Positions 25,914 through 34,666 of a stretch of 51,390 bases of DNA are shown one piece after another. Under the pieces are notes generated by a model, which worked only from the letters and a program-made list of their open reading frames with translations, had not been told where the DNA came from and did not search any database. The DNA lies in contig DQIQ01000008.1 in NCBI GenBank assembly GCA_003942085.1, positions 1-51,390 on the forward strand. Direction: 5' to 3'. Each line of letters opens with the position of its first letter. The stretch's first letter is position 1. This stretch comes from Thermoplasmata archaeon. GTDB taxonomy: Archaea; Thermoplasmatota; E2; DHVEG-1. Both the position numbers and the translations under genes were made by a program.

Positions 25914-27416
25914 ATGAAAACACACTTTAAAATCGGGGTAATCATTGTTGTTTCTATTCTTCTTGTCTCTTCAGCCTATGCTCTTTATTTCGTAGGAATG
26001 GCCAATCCGGCAAAAGAAGATCAACCTCATACTGAGAATCCAGTTGATACTGTCTCACCGGTCATCAATTCAAGTTCCGGAGACATGACCGGGGATGCAG
26101 GGGGCACGATTTCAGTTTCAGCTTCGTTTAATGATAACGTCGGGGTTACCGCTGCAAAATTGTACTATAGACCTGCCGGAGCTTATGCATGGAGCTCAAA
26201 GTCAATCTTGGGTGGCACTGCAAGCATTTCTCTTCCCAGCGACTCTAATGAAAGTTGGTTTTATTACCTGACCGTGGATGATGCGGCAGGCAATGGACCT
26301 GTTGGAGACCCATCCGCAGACGGGAGTTCTTATTATACTATAACGGTTATTGATACTAGCAGCAGCCAACCTGATGGCAACGATTCAAATGGTGAACAAG
26401 GAAACAATACTTCGAATTATTCACGGTTCGTCTTTGTTGAGCTGGGGACCAAAATCGTATGCTCCGAGTGCCCGAAAATCTCGGTTATCCTCAATGACTT
26501 ATACAAATCAGGGAACCTTCCGTTTTATTATGTCAGTATGCCGCTTGACAATCCGAAGGCTTTGGAGCGGCTCACTGAATATAACATTCTTGGATATCCG
26601 ACGGTGTATATCGACGGTGGGTATACCGTTCTTGTGGGAAGCAAGGTCCCAAAATCAGATTTTGAAAAAAACATTACCGCAGCTGCGGCGCGAGTAACCC
26701 AAAAAATCGACGTGCGCACTATTGCGTCTTGGGACAATCAGACAAACCTGATAAAAATCGACATTGTCACCAAGAACCAAGAACAGTCAGCGTACAATGG
26801 ACGTTTACGTGTCTATATCACGGAGATTGTTTCTACGAAATGGCAGGGAGGAACACCTCAGCATTTCTCTTTCCTTGATTTTTTACTAAATGAGGATATT
26901 CAAATACCTGCCAATGGGGATATCTCTTTTTCAAAGACGATGGATGCCTCAGGTCTTGATCCTGAGGATCTAATGATTTTTTCCGTCATCTTTAACGCGG
27001 AGAAGACCACGAGATATTCACAACCACCTGATAAGAACCCCTTTGAAGCACAATATATCGATGCGGTCAATGCAACTCGAGTTATCCAAGGTGGGAATCT
27101 TCCACCGGAGTTAGGTATTCAAAATCCCTCGGTGAAATACTTCCATCGTTTTGGTAAACCAATTCGAAAGACTCTGACTGGAAAGACTGTTGTCGTAGGT
27201 AAAACAGTCATTGTTGCCTCTGCCCATGATGATTCTAAAATCGAAAAAGTCGAGTTTTATATCAATAATAAACTCATGGCAACAATTACCCAGGAACCGT
27301 ATCAATGGACCTGGTATAAGCTAAGTTTTGGGAAAAAAACCATTGCCGTTAAAGCCTATGATGATTCAGGAAAAATAACAACCGCAAGTATTGATGTGCT
27401 AGCCTTCATGCTTTAG
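25914..27416 (+). CDS. Membrane-anchored thioredoxin-fold protein with Ig-like domains
   Basis: A 500-residue exported protein. The N-terminal helix (about 7-27) is followed by an Ig/cadherin-like domain (about 45-145: DTVSPVINSS, DDAAGNGP), then a low-complexity linker rich in Asn and Gly. A thioredoxin-like domain (about 168-260) has the redox pair CSEC at 183-186 and the cis-Pro region GYPTVYIDGG. A long beta domain follows, and a final Ig repeat (about 410-495, IEKVEFYINNKLMATI). It probably handles disulfides or metal-thiol chemistry at the cell surface. The final Ig repeat resembles the one in the 27809 product. It is controlled by operator site B, and its 3' end overlaps the regulator gene tail to tail by 18 bases. 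Confidence 0.8.
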   Translation: MKTHFKIGVIIVVSILLVSSAYALYFVGMANPAKEDQPHTENPVDTVSPVINSSSGDMTGDAGGTISVSASFNDNVGVTAAKLYYRPAGAYAWSSKSILGGTASISLPSDSNESWFYYLTVDDAAGNGPVGDPSADGSSYYTITVIDTSSSQPDGNDSNGEQGNNTSNYSRFVFVELGTKIVCSECPKISVILNDLYKSGNLPFYYVSMPLDNPKALERLTEYNILGYPTVYIDGGYTVLVGSKVPKSDFEKNITAAAARVTQKIDVRTIASWDNQTNLIKIDIVTKNQEQSAYNGRLRVYITEIVSTKWQGGTPQHFSFLDFLLNEDIQIPANGDISFSKTMDASGLDPEDLMIFSVIFNAEKTTRYSQPPDKNPFEAQYIDAVNATRVIQGGNLPPELGIQNPSVKYFHRFGKPIRKTLTGKTVVVGKTVIVASAHDDSKIEKVEFYINNKLMATITQEPYQWTWYKLSFGKKTIAVKAYDDSGKITTASIDVLAFML

Positions 27417-27734
27417 AGCTTTTTCTGTAACAAAGCCATGTAATCGTAACAGATGGCAGATTCTGCATGTTTCTGTTTTCATTACTTGAATGTCCCCTTT
27501 AATAATTCGTTTTGTCGATTCTTTGATTTCTCGTTGAATCGCTACGTCTGTTACTTTGAAATCCCCTCGTTTTTTTGAGACATATTGTGAGACAGCGGAT
27601 TCCGTGATTCCTAGTTTTTCAGCGGCTTTTCTTTGGGTGAGACCATGATCTTTTATGAGACTTTTAGCAAATTCCTTCCTTATGAGGGGGAGAAGATACC
27701 AGACTGATTCTTCACAATCAATTTTAATCGTCAT
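27399..27734 (-). CDS. XRE-type HTH regulator with C-terminal cysteine pair
   Basis: A 111-residue regulator. DCEESVWYLLPLIRKEFAK forms the N-terminal helix, the HTH is LTQRKAAEKLGITESAVSQY and VSKKRG (about 35-62), and the C-terminus carries CRICHLLRLHG. Cysteines at about positions 6, 88 and 91 are typical of this archaeal family, as far as I recall, and could bind an Fe-S cluster or metal or sense oxidation. ATG 27734 is preferred because a TATA stretch (27749-27758) lies about 20 bases upstream; ATGs at 27749 and 27761 are alternatives. It diverges from the 27809 gene across operator site C and is the best candidate for the protein that binds all four sites. Confidence 0.78.
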   Translation of the reverse strand: MTIKIDCEESVWYLLPLIRKEFAKSLIKDHGLTQRKAAEKLGITESAVSQYVSKKRGDFKVTDVAIQREIKESTKRIIKGDIQVMKTETCRICHLLRLHGFVTEKALKHEG

Positions 27735-27776
27735 TCTTACCACAACCATTATATATATCACGTTTTCATATAAGTA

Positions 27777-27792
27777 CTTAACGATTGTTAAG
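27777..27792. promoter_or_regulatory. Palindromic operator (site C) between regulator and Ig-protein gene
   Basis: CTTAACGATTGTTAAG (one mismatch to a perfect palindrome) lies just after the plus-strand TATA element CATATAA (27767-27773) and upstream of the divergent regulator promoter. It would block the plus-strand start and could mediate autoregulation. Confidence 0.7.
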
Positions 27793-27808
27793 GAACAACG
27801 GTGATTCT

Positions 27809-28279
27809 ATGAAAAATAAACAGAAAAGAAAATCGTGGATAATATTGCTGATACTGCTTTTATTGATGGAGGTATGCGTGTTTCCACTCACGGCAAGCAT
27901 TGGTGAAGCACAATTGACACAAAACCAACCTCCGACGGTTACCATCATTAAACCGGAAGAAAAAAGCATGTATCTAAGAGATATTCGGTTCTTTCCGGCT
28001 TTTCGAACCCTTATCTTTGGTTATATTACCATTAAGGCAAACACTACTGATGATCTGGGGATAAAACAGGTGGAATTCTATGTTGACGGAGTATTAAGAA
28101 ATGTTAATACAAAAGTCCATTCTTGCGGATCTTTTATGTGGACTTGGAACGAATGCGTCTGGTTTCAATCTCGACATACCATAAAAGTAATCGCTATGGA
28201 TAATGAAAGTCTTGTTGCAGAGGATACCTGCGAAGTCGTTATTCATAATTTTCCACTGTTGCATCTGCTGTATCCCTGA
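27809..28279 (+). CDS. Membrane-anchored Ig-like domain protein
   Basis: A 156-residue exported protein. A lysine-rich start (MKNKQKRKSW) and a hydrophobic signal or anchor (about 10-32) precede QPPTVTIIKPEEKSMYLRD and an Ig-like domain with IKQVEFYVDGVLRN, HTIKVIAMDNE. This domain resembles the last one of the 25914 protein. A cysteine pair (SCGSF and NECVW) may form a disulfide. The function is unknown; it may help the ABC system or the thioredoxin-fold protein at the surface. The ATG at 27809 lies 17 bases after operator site C. Confidence 0.68.
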   Translation: MKNKQKRKSWIILLILLLLMEVCVFPLTASIGEAQLTQNQPPTVTIIKPEEKSMYLRDIRFFPAFRTLIFGYITIKANTTDDLGIKQVEFYVDGVLRNVNTKVHSCGSFMWTWNECVWFQSRHTIKVIAMDNESLVAEDTCEVVIHNFPLLHLLYP

Positions 28280-28327
28280 TTTTGTAGGTGCCAAAAATTA
28301 TATATATGACAAAGGGACATATACATA

Positions 28328-28343
28328 CTTAACAATTGTTAAG
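28328..28343. promoter_or_regulatory. Perfect 16-bp palindromic operator (site D) before the ABC permease
   Basis: CTTAACAATTGTTAAG is a perfect palindrome placed about 25 bases after the TATA box TTATATATAT (28298-28307), exactly where transcription should start, and two bases before the ATG at 28346. A bound protein would block initiation. Confidence 0.75.
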
Positions 28344-28345
28344 CA

Positions 28346-29617
28346 ATGGCTGGTGATAAAATGTTCATGCGCATCCTTGGAAAATCATTACTGAAACGAA
28401 AATCCCGCATAGCAATCGCGGTTATCTCCGTCGTCATAGGGTCTGCAATCGCAACAGCACTGCTCAGTGTTTCTCTTGATGTCAGCCAAAAAGTCGGTTT
28501 GGAGTTCAGAAAATACGGTGCCAACCTCATGGTCGTACCTAAATCCGACACCATAGAGGTAGGATTCCCCGGCGTACAATTTGGTTCCATAACCGAACAA
28601 CGCTACATCAATGAAAGCGACCTGTGGAAGATAAAAACCATCTATTGGAGAAACAATGTACTGGGATTTGCTCCGTTCCTCTACCAAGTAGTGAGCGTTG
28701 GCGACGGACTCGATCGGCAAAACGTTGTGCTCGCAGGAACGTATTTTGATAAAAACGTTGTAATTCTTCAACCATACTCGCCAAATGACAAACCAATGTT
28801 TATCACCGGAATACAAAAGATAAGCCCCTGGTGGTCGGTCAATGGTTCCTGGATATCTGATCAAAATGATACCACCAGCAGCATGATTGGAATAAAGGTC
28901 GCAGAATCACTGCACCTGCGTATCGGGGACTCCTATACGATCCATTATGACGAATATGCAGCAGATACCATAAACGAAACAAGCCATAATCTGACCGTCG
29001 TCGGTATTATCCAAACAGAAGGAAATGAGGATAATCAAATATTTGTCAATTTACAGGTCGCCCAGGAATTAACCAATCGACCAGGGAAGCTGCACACCGT
29101 ACAGGTCTCTGCACTCTGTAATGCCTGTCCTGTCGAAGCATTCGTAGAAGAAATACAAGCAAATATCCCAGATGTCGAAGCACGAACCGTCAAGCAGCTC
29201 GCGAGTGCAGAAATGAACATCCTTGGTAAAATCGAGAACATGATGTTCCTCATTACCATTGTCGGTCTAATAGCATCTGCCTTGGGCGTCATGACCACGA
29301 TGATAACATCAGTCATCGAACGACAAAAAGAAATAGGACTGATGAAAAGCGTAGGAGCCGAAAATAAAAAAATCATAGCCCTCTTCCTATCCGAAGCAAC
29401 GATCATCGGGATCATCGGCGGTGTCCTTGGGTATATCATCGGAATAATCCTTGCTCAATTCATTGGTTATAGTGTATTTGCTATGTCCATTACCCCCCGT
29501 TTTGAAGTCATCCCGATCTCCATTGGAATCTCTATTGGCGTCGCTTTACTGGCAAGCATCCTCCCCGTAAGACGAGCAATCAATGTCGAACCAGCAATAG
29601 TACTACGAGGTGAATAA
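28346..29617 (+). CDS. MacB/FtsX-type ABC transporter permease
   Basis: A 423-residue membrane protein: N-terminal helix (about 20-45, IAIAVISVVIGSAIATALLS), a large extracytoplasmic MacB-like domain (about 50-280), then three helices (about 290-312, 340-365 and 385-410). ERQKEIGLMKSVGAENKKI is the typical FtsX coupling motif and LPVRRAINVEPAIVLRG the typical C-terminus. The periplasmic-type domain has a CNACP cysteine pair (about 256-259), possibly for metal or disulfide. The ATPase gene starts four bases after its stop. Starts at 28361 or 28367 are possible, since GGTGA precedes 28361. Likely substrate: a metal complex or lipid/peptide; the context favours metal. Confidence 0.87.
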   Translation: MAGDKMFMRILGKSLLKRKSRIAIAVISVVIGSAIATALLSVSLDVSQKVGLEFRKYGANLMVVPKSDTIEVGFPGVQFGSITEQRYINESDLWKIKTIYWRNNVLGFAPFLYQVVSVGDGLDRQNVVLAGTYFDKNVVILQPYSPNDKPMFITGIQKISPWWSVNGSWISDQNDTTSSMIGIKVAESLHLRIGDSYTIHYDEYAADTINETSHNLTVVGIIQTEGNEDNQIFVNLQVAQELTNRPGKLHTVQVSALCNACPVEAFVEEIQANIPDVEARTVKQLASAEMNILGKIENMMFLITIVGLIASALGVMTTMITSVIERQKEIGLMKSVGAENKKIIALFLSEATIIGIIGGVLGYIIGIILAQFIGYSVFAMSITPRFEVIPISIGISIGVALLASILPVRRAINVEPAIVLRGE

Positions 29618-29620
29618 ACA

Positions 29621-30310
29621 ATGAACGAAGAAATCATCAGACTGCAAGCGGTTAAAAAACATTATGACGAAAGCACCCATGTTCTTGAAAATCTCAACCT
29701 CATCATCCACAAAGGCGCCTGGACGTCCATTATGGGTCCGTCCGGCTCTGGAAAAACAACACTGCTGAACATCATCGGATGTTTGGATTCAGCGACCGCC
29801 GGCTCAGTGATCATCAATGGAACAGAAATAACGAAGTTAAATCAAATACAGCTGACCAGGTTTCGCCGAGAGAACATCGGTCTCATCTTCCAGCAGTACC
29901 ACTTGGTCTCCTATCTGACCGCACTGGAAAACGTCATGATGGCACAATATTATTCCGGTGTGATCGATGAAGTAAAAGCAGCAGAAGCGCTAAAAAAGGT
30001 CGGATTAGGCCACCGACTGGACCACGTACCTTCCCATTTATCAGGGGGAGAACAACAACGGGTCTGTATCGCACGCGCACTCATCAATGAACCAAAAATA
30101 CTGCTGGCCGATGAACCAACAGGAAATCTCGATCAGAAAAACGGTGAAATCGTCCTGAATCTTATCCGACAACTCCATGCCGAAGGACACACCATCATTC
30201 TGGTGACCCACAACCCTGAAATAGCAAAACTTGGACAGCGGATTATCACAGTCATTGATGGAAAAATATGTTCTGATTCGACATGTACATCTGAAATAAA
30301 TGAAACATAA
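29621..30310 (+). CDS. LolD/MacB-type ABC transporter ATPase
   Basis: A 229-residue ATP-binding subunit with Walker [10 protein letters not shown] (about 40-48), the Q-loop in [13 protein letters not shown], signature LSGGEQQRV (about 139-147), Walker [13 protein letters not shown] and the H-loop VTHNPE. It is a single, full-length domain of the LolD/MacB/FtsE group, which pairs with FtsX-type permeases and usually powers extracytoplasmic work rather than classical import. It lies in one transcription unit with the permease before and the DUF2318 lipoprotein after. Confidence 0.95.
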   Translation: MNEEIIRLQAVKKHYDESTHVLENLNLIIHKGAWTSIMGPSGSGKTTLLNIIGCLDSATAGSVIINGTEITKLNQIQLTRFRRENIGLIFQQYHLVSYLTALENVMMAQYYSGVIDEVKAAEALKKVGLGHRLDHVPSHLSGGEQQRVCIARALINEPKILLADEPTGNLDQKNGEIVLNLIRQLHAEGHTIILVTHNPEIAKLGQRIITVIDGKICSDSTCTSEINET

Positions 30311-30324
30311 AAAAGGTGAAAAAT

Positions 30325-30804
30325 ATGAAGAAAAAAATAGTGTTGATAAGTGTTGTAGCACTTGTAGCGATGATATATTTAGCAGGATGTACCGGTACAA
30401 CACAAAACAAAAATAATTCAACTACGGATACGAATCCCGGTTCGACACCCCAGCAGAATGCAACCGAGGTTCGAATCCCCCTGGCTGAAATCGGAACGAC
30501 CGCAAAATTCTATTCTTATGACGCTAGTGGTGTGACCGTCCGGTATTTTGCTGTAAAAGACAAACAGGGGACTGTCCATGTCGCTTTTGATGCCTGTGAT
30601 GTCTGTTATGAGGCAAAAAAAGGATACAAACAAAATGGGGAAGTCATGCAGTGTCTCAACTGTGGTAAAACATTTGCTGTGACAAGTATAGGAACTGAAA
30701 ATACTGCTGGTGGCTGCTGGCCGAGTTATTTACCAATGCAAATCGATGGCAACAATATAATTATCAAAAACACTGATTTGGAAGCAAAAAGCTACATGTT
30801 CTAG
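30325..30804 (+). CDS. DUF2318 lipoprotein
   Basis: A 159-residue lipoprotein: a signal peptide ending in the lipobox IYLAGC, then a Thr/Asn/Gln linker and a DUF2318-type domain with FDACDVCYEAKKGY, MQCLNCGK and GGCWPSYLP. The conserved cysteines probably bind a metal or metal centre. In Campylobacter, DUF2318 proteins sit with FtsX permeases, an ATPase and thioredoxin-like proteins in the P19 iron-uptake locus (from memory), so an iron or copper handling role is plausible. ATG 30325 is preferred because AAAAGGTGA lies before it. It is the last gene of the ABC unit. Confidence 0.82.
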   Translation: MKKKIVLISVVALVAMIYLAGCTGTTQNKNNSTTDTNPGSTPQQNATEVRIPLAEIGTTAKFYSYDASGVTVRYFAVKDKQGTVHVAFDACDVCYEAKKGYKQNGEVMQCLNCGKTFAVTSIGTENTAGGCWPSYLPMQIDGNNIIIKNTDLEAKSYMF

Positions 30805-30821
30805 CAAAAAAATCAACGACC

Positions 30822-31751
30822 TTAACTTGAGATGTTGCAGACCTCAGATCCCTGTTCTGTACATATTTGGATTGTGCATTCGATGATGTTGTATTTCTTT
30901 AATAAATAATCATTTATCTTTGATATGATTTCTTCTTGTTTTGCCTCAGATTTGCCTAATTCGATCTGAGCATGAGCAGAAAACACCAGCATGTCCGGGG
31001 TAATCGACCAAAGATGAACGTTATGGAGTTCTCGTATCTCTGAAAAATTCTCTTTTAGGTCATCAGCAATCATGTCGATATTCAGGCCTTTTGGTGCGGT
31101 CTCAAGTAGAATTCTTGTCGAATCCTTTAACACACCCCACGCCCAGAACAGGATGATAATCGAAATACCGATACTGACAAGCGGATCGATAAATGTCCAG
31201 TTGGTGTACATGATGACGAGTGCAGCGATAACAATGCCGACCGATGATATCGCATCAGCAAACATGTGATAAAAGACACCTCGTATGTTGAGGTTCTCCT
31301 TATGTACTCCTCTGAGAATCATGATGCTTGCGATATTGACTATCAGACCAATGAATGCTATCAGGAGCATCTCCAAACCAAGAATCTCGGAAGGATGCAG
31401 TAGCCGAAGAATCGCTTCGTAGACAATAAGGCCAACAACAGCAATGAGGAACAATCCGTTGACAAACGCGGCAAGTACTTCTGCACGGTACAGTCCAAAT
31501 GTTTGATGGTGACAGGGGGGTTTTCGTGCGATAATGATCGCAGCAAGGCCGATGATGAGGGCAAACGCATGGGTGAACATATGACCGGCGTCGCTGATTA
31601 ACGCCATGCTGTTGGAAAGATATCCTCCCACAAACTCCAGGATCATAGTGATAACGGTTATGGAAAGCGACAACAGGAGTTTTTTTTGCGCAACATGCCG
31701 ATATTCAAAAAGACCTTCGGAAAACTCTTTTTTTGTTGAATGGTTCGTCAT
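30822..31751 (-). CDS. Cation diffusion facilitator (CDF) metal transporter
   Basis: A 309-residue CDF protein with six membrane helices and a C-terminal cytoplasmic domain (about 215-300, ETAPKGLNIDMIADDL onward). Such proteins export Zn2+, Co2+, Fe2+ or related ions by proton exchange. The helix 5 metal site is the usual HMFAD (about 162), but the helix 2 site reads SDAGHMFTH (about 53-61), with His where Asp is common. This may shift metal preference. A CHH pair in the cytoplasmic loop (RKPPCHHQTFG) could also bind metal. It converges on the DUF2318 gene, which supports a metal theme. Confidence 0.88.
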   Translation of the reverse strand: MTNHSTKKEFSEGLFEYRHVAQKKLLLSLSITVITMILEFVGGYLSNSMALISDAGHMFTHAFALIIGLAAIIIARKPPCHHQTFGLYRAEVLAAFVNGLFLIAVVGLIVYEAILRLLHPSEILGLEMLLIAFIGLIVNIASIMILRGVHKENLNIRGVFYHMFADAISSVGIVIAALVIMYTNWTFIDPLVSIGISIIILFWAWGVLKDSTRILLETAPKGLNIDMIADDLKENFSEIRELHNVHLWSITPDMLVFSAHAQIELGKSEAKQEEIISKINDYLLKKYNIIECTIQICTEQGSEVCNISS

Positions 31752-31788
31752 AATCTTGACCGTCTCTCATATGATTCTTTTTTCAGTA

Positions 31789-33651
31789 TCAAAAGATATC
31801 CATCTCTTTGAATTTTCCGTCCCTGTCCTGAGTTGGTTTGATTGGAAGAGTGAATCGGAAGATATTTCCTTTGTCGTTTTCACTTTCGATCCATATTTTT
31901 CCACCATGAGCAAGAACTATACCTCGTGAAATTATAAGTCCAAGGCCGATGTCGCCAAATGTTCGATCTATTCCTGATTCAACTTGATGGAAGATGTCAA
32001 AAATCTTCTTCTGTTTGTTCTTTGGTATCCCGCGGCCAAAATCTTGTATCTCAAATAACACGTCATCTGGTTCTTTATTCACGCGGATGGAAACCGTAGA
32101 ACCATCTGGAGAAAACATTATCGCGTTGTTTAAAAGATTGATAATCGCTTGTTTGATACGTTCCTGATCGATGTTGAGCTCAGGGAGCTCTTGGTCAATT
32201 TCCTTGGTTATTTTAATTTGTCTGTTGTCTGCAGCTGTTTGCATGGTACCTTTGGCATCTTCGATCAATTTCTCCACGTTTGTTTGCTCCGGAATGAACT
32301 TCATAGTGCCGGATTCAAGCCGGGAGACATCAAGAATATCCTGAATAAGCTGATCCAGCCGATTCGTGTTTTTTAAAATAACATCGAGCCCCTGCTTCTG
32401 TTCATAGTTGATCGGGCCAAGACTCTTCATAAGAAGGATTTCGACATATCCTTTGATCGTAGCCATTGATGTGCGGAGCTCATGGGAGGTGATATTGAGG
32501 AAATTTGATTTGATATGGTCGAGTTTTTTTAACTTTGTGTTCTGCTGTTCTGTTTTCTTCTGTGATTTCTGAAGTTTCTCAAGTTCAATATGAAGTTCTC
32601 CGACGGTTCGTTTATATTCGTTGATTTTCTTTTTCAACAAGGTGTTTTGTTTGGATAGCTCGACGGTCCGCTCTTGAACTTTTTTTTCTAACCAATAGTG
32701 AGCCTTGCGGAGTTCTTCTTCAATTTTTTTCCGTTCAGTGATATCCTCCATGGTGGACTGAATGGAAGTTACTACCCCTGATTCGTTCATGCTAAGAAAA
32801 TCATTGATGACAAAAACACGAGCCTCACCATTTTTAGTGATATAGGTTCGTTCATGTCCGTCGGTGTATGGTTTTTTACTGTTTATTTTTTCTTTAAAAG
32901 CAGATTCAGCTACCTGTTGTTCATCGCTATGGATATAATAAAAGATAGGATTTCCGATGACTTCTTCTTTAGAATACCCAAACGTTTTGGACCATTTTTC
33001 GTTGACGTTAGTAATCGTCCCATCTGGTGATAGCGTATGATACGGGACTGGTGCTTTTTCATAGAGTTGCTTGAATACCTCTCCAGATGCTCGTGCTGCT
33101 TTTTCCATCTGTTTATTGGTTGAAATATCCTTTACAATCCCAATGGAGCCAATGACGTTGCCGATGTGGTCTTTAAGGACACTAAGGGAAATATCGACGT
33201 CGAGTACATTGCTGTCTTTTCGTATCATTTTGGTTTCCAGATGATGATGTATCCCTTTTTGTCGAATGTTTTCTGATCGTATCTTTTTCCATTCTTCTTG
33301 CGGATAGAGGAATTTTACCGGCTTCATCATGAGATCTTCTCTGCTCATGCCTAGGAGTTGTTCTGTGGCTTTATTCCAGTGGACAATCCGTTCGTTCTCA
33401 TCGGTTAGCATGATTGCGATTGCTGAATTTTCAAAAATAATGCGGTATTTTTCGCTTGGGTCGCCCAAATCGATTGTTTTTACATCATCTTCAAGACGAT
33501 GCCGTAAAATTGTGAAAATTGATTCAAGGGGGTCGTTTTGATCTTCCTCTGATATGGGTGCTTTTTGTTCTTCTGAGGTGTGGCTGTGGAGTCTTCCGAG
33601 CCGCTCCTCTTCTCGTAATGTTTTTATGATTTCTGGGTCATCAGTAGTCAT
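31789..33651 (-). CDS. PAS-domain sensor histidine kinase
   Basis: A 620-residue soluble kinase. PAS domain 1 (about 65-180, YRIIFENSAIAIML), PAS domain 2 (about 190-310, KQLYEKAPVPYHTL), a coiled coil (about 315-385), HisKA with phospho-acceptor SHELRTSMATIKGY (about 388), and HATPase_c (about 490-605) with NLLNNAIMFS, DFGRGIP and GLGLIISRGIVLAHGG. No membrane helix is present, so it senses internal signals (redox, ligand or heme in PAS). No response regulator gene is nearby. AGGAGG precedes the ATG. The gap to the CDF gene is 37 bases, so the two may be co-transcribed. Confidence 0.93.
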   Translation of the reverse strand: MTTDDPEIIKTLREEERLGRLHSHTSEEQKAPISEEDQNDPLESIFTILRHRLEDDVKTIDLGDPSEKYRIIFENSAIAIMLTDENERIVHWNKATEQLLGMSREDLMMKPVKFLYPQEEWKKIRSENIRQKGIHHHLETKMIRKDSNVLDVDISLSVLKDHIGNVIGSIGIVKDISTNKQMEKAARASGEVFKQLYEKAPVPYHTLSPDGTITNVNEKWSKTFGYSKEEVIGNPIFYYIHSDEQQVAESAFKEKINSKKPYTDGHERTYITKNGEARVFVINDFLSMNESGVVTSIQSTMEDITERKKIEEELRKAHYWLEKKVQERTVELSKQNTLLKKKINEYKRTVGELHIELEKLQKSQKKTEQQNTKLKKLDHIKSNFLNITSHELRTSMATIKGYVEILLMKSLGPINYEQKQGLDVILKNTNRLDQLIQDILDVSRLESGTMKFIPEQTNVEKLIEDAKGTMQTAADNRQIKITKEIDQELPELNIDQERIKQAIINLLNNAIMFSPDGSTVSIRVNKEPDDVLFEIQDFGRGIPKNKQKKIFDIFHQVESGIDRTFGDIGLGLIISRGIVLAHGGKIWIESENDKGNIFRFTLPIKPTQDRDGKFKEMDIF

Positions 33652-33974
33652 ATTTTCCCTCCTGGTATATATAAGCCGGTCGATGGTAATTTCAAACCTG
33701 TGATAGACTGGTCAGTATCATAGAATGAATACCTATTACTCATCTCGTATCCCATCCGTATTGTGATAAAAAAGTAAACATATTTTGGTATAAAACATTA
33801 ATGGAGGTTTTTAACACTCCAAGATGTTTTGATTAAGAAGACGATGATTTGCAAATAATAATGTAGTGATGCTTCTTGTAGACTACCGTTTACTGATTGA
33901 TGGAATCAACAATCATCTTAATTTCCTTACCATGATTACTTTAATAATGACGCTTTTTATTCTGTTGACTGATC
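33652..33974. other. Intergenic region between divergent kinase and HemK-like genes
   Basis: It holds the kinase promoter (AGGAGG at 33658-33663; minus-strand TATA stretch near 33666-33674). The imperfect inverted repeat TGGAGGTTTTTAACACTCCA (33802-33821) could be an operator. A 52-codon frame beginning at 33869 was judged spurious. No RNA gene was seen. Confidence 0.4.
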
Positions 33975-34622
33975 GTGAGTTCCTTGTCAACCACTCCACC
34001 TTCAACTCCGTCGATATTTCATTATAACGATTTAGTTATTGCGTTGCATCCAGAGGTCTATGATCCTGCTGAGGATTCCTTTCTGCTGCTGGAATCAATC
34101 AAGGTCGATTCAAAAGACGCGATCTTGGAGATTGGTACTGGATGCGGTCTGATTGCCCTGGGTTGCGCTCGTCGAGGAGCAAAGGTGCTTTGCACAGATA
34201 TAAACCCGTTTGCGGTTCAGCTCACTCGTCATAATATTGAACGGAACCGTCATCTTCTCAAAGGAGTTGTTGAGATACGACAAGGTGACTTATTTTCTGT
34301 GCTGAAAAAAAAAGAACTGTTCAAAATCATCATCTTCAATCCACCCTATCTCCCGACCAAAAAAAAAGAAAAATTCGGAGGATGGTTCGATGTCGCAACA
34401 GACGGAGGACGAAATGGTTTGAACGTCACAAAACGATTTCTTCGAGAGCTTCACCAGCATCTTCAGAGAAATGGGTGTGCATATTTTATTTTTAGCTCCC
34501 TGTCCCGTCGGTTAACGTTGGAGTGCTATCTGAAAAATGAAGGATTATCGGCATGCATCGTAGCTCGTCATCTCTGTGTCGATGAGGAGCTTGATGTGTA
34601 TCGGGTGACTCCGGCAGATTAA
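33975..34622 (+). CDS. HemK/PrmC-like class I methyltransferase
   Basis: A 215-residue SAM-dependent methyltransferase: EVYDPAEDSFLLLE (family N-terminal motif), SAM motif ILEIGTGCGLIALGCA (about 47-62), ADOMET Asp in CTDINP, and the glutamine-binding IIFNPPYLP (about 116-124). This is the archaeal/eukaryal HemK2 (Mtq2) pattern, which methylates the GGQ glutamine of release factor aRF1; it lacks the long N-terminal domain of bacterial PrmC. Start GTG 33975. It lies 44 bases before the mtrA-like gene and may be co-transcribed with it. Confidence 0.85.
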   Translation: MSSLSTTPPSTPSIFHYNDLVIALHPEVYDPAEDSFLLLESIKVDSKDAILEIGTGCGLIALGCARRGAKVLCTDINPFAVQLTRHNIERNRHLLKGVVEIRQGDLFSVLKKKELFKIIIFNPPYLPTKKKEKFGGWFDVATDGGRNGLNVTKRFLRELHQHLQRNGCAYFIFSSLSRRLTLECYLKNEGLSACIVARHLCVDEELDVYRVTPAD

Positions 34623-34666
34623 AATCAAATAATATAGTTACGTATTCAAAAGGAAACAGGCTATCA

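Noticed and set aside
33869-34027. A 52-codon frame beginning MLLVDYRLLIDGINN before the HemK-like gene
   Set aside because: It overlaps the HemK-like coding start in another frame, has no clear ribosome site and no recognisable pattern.
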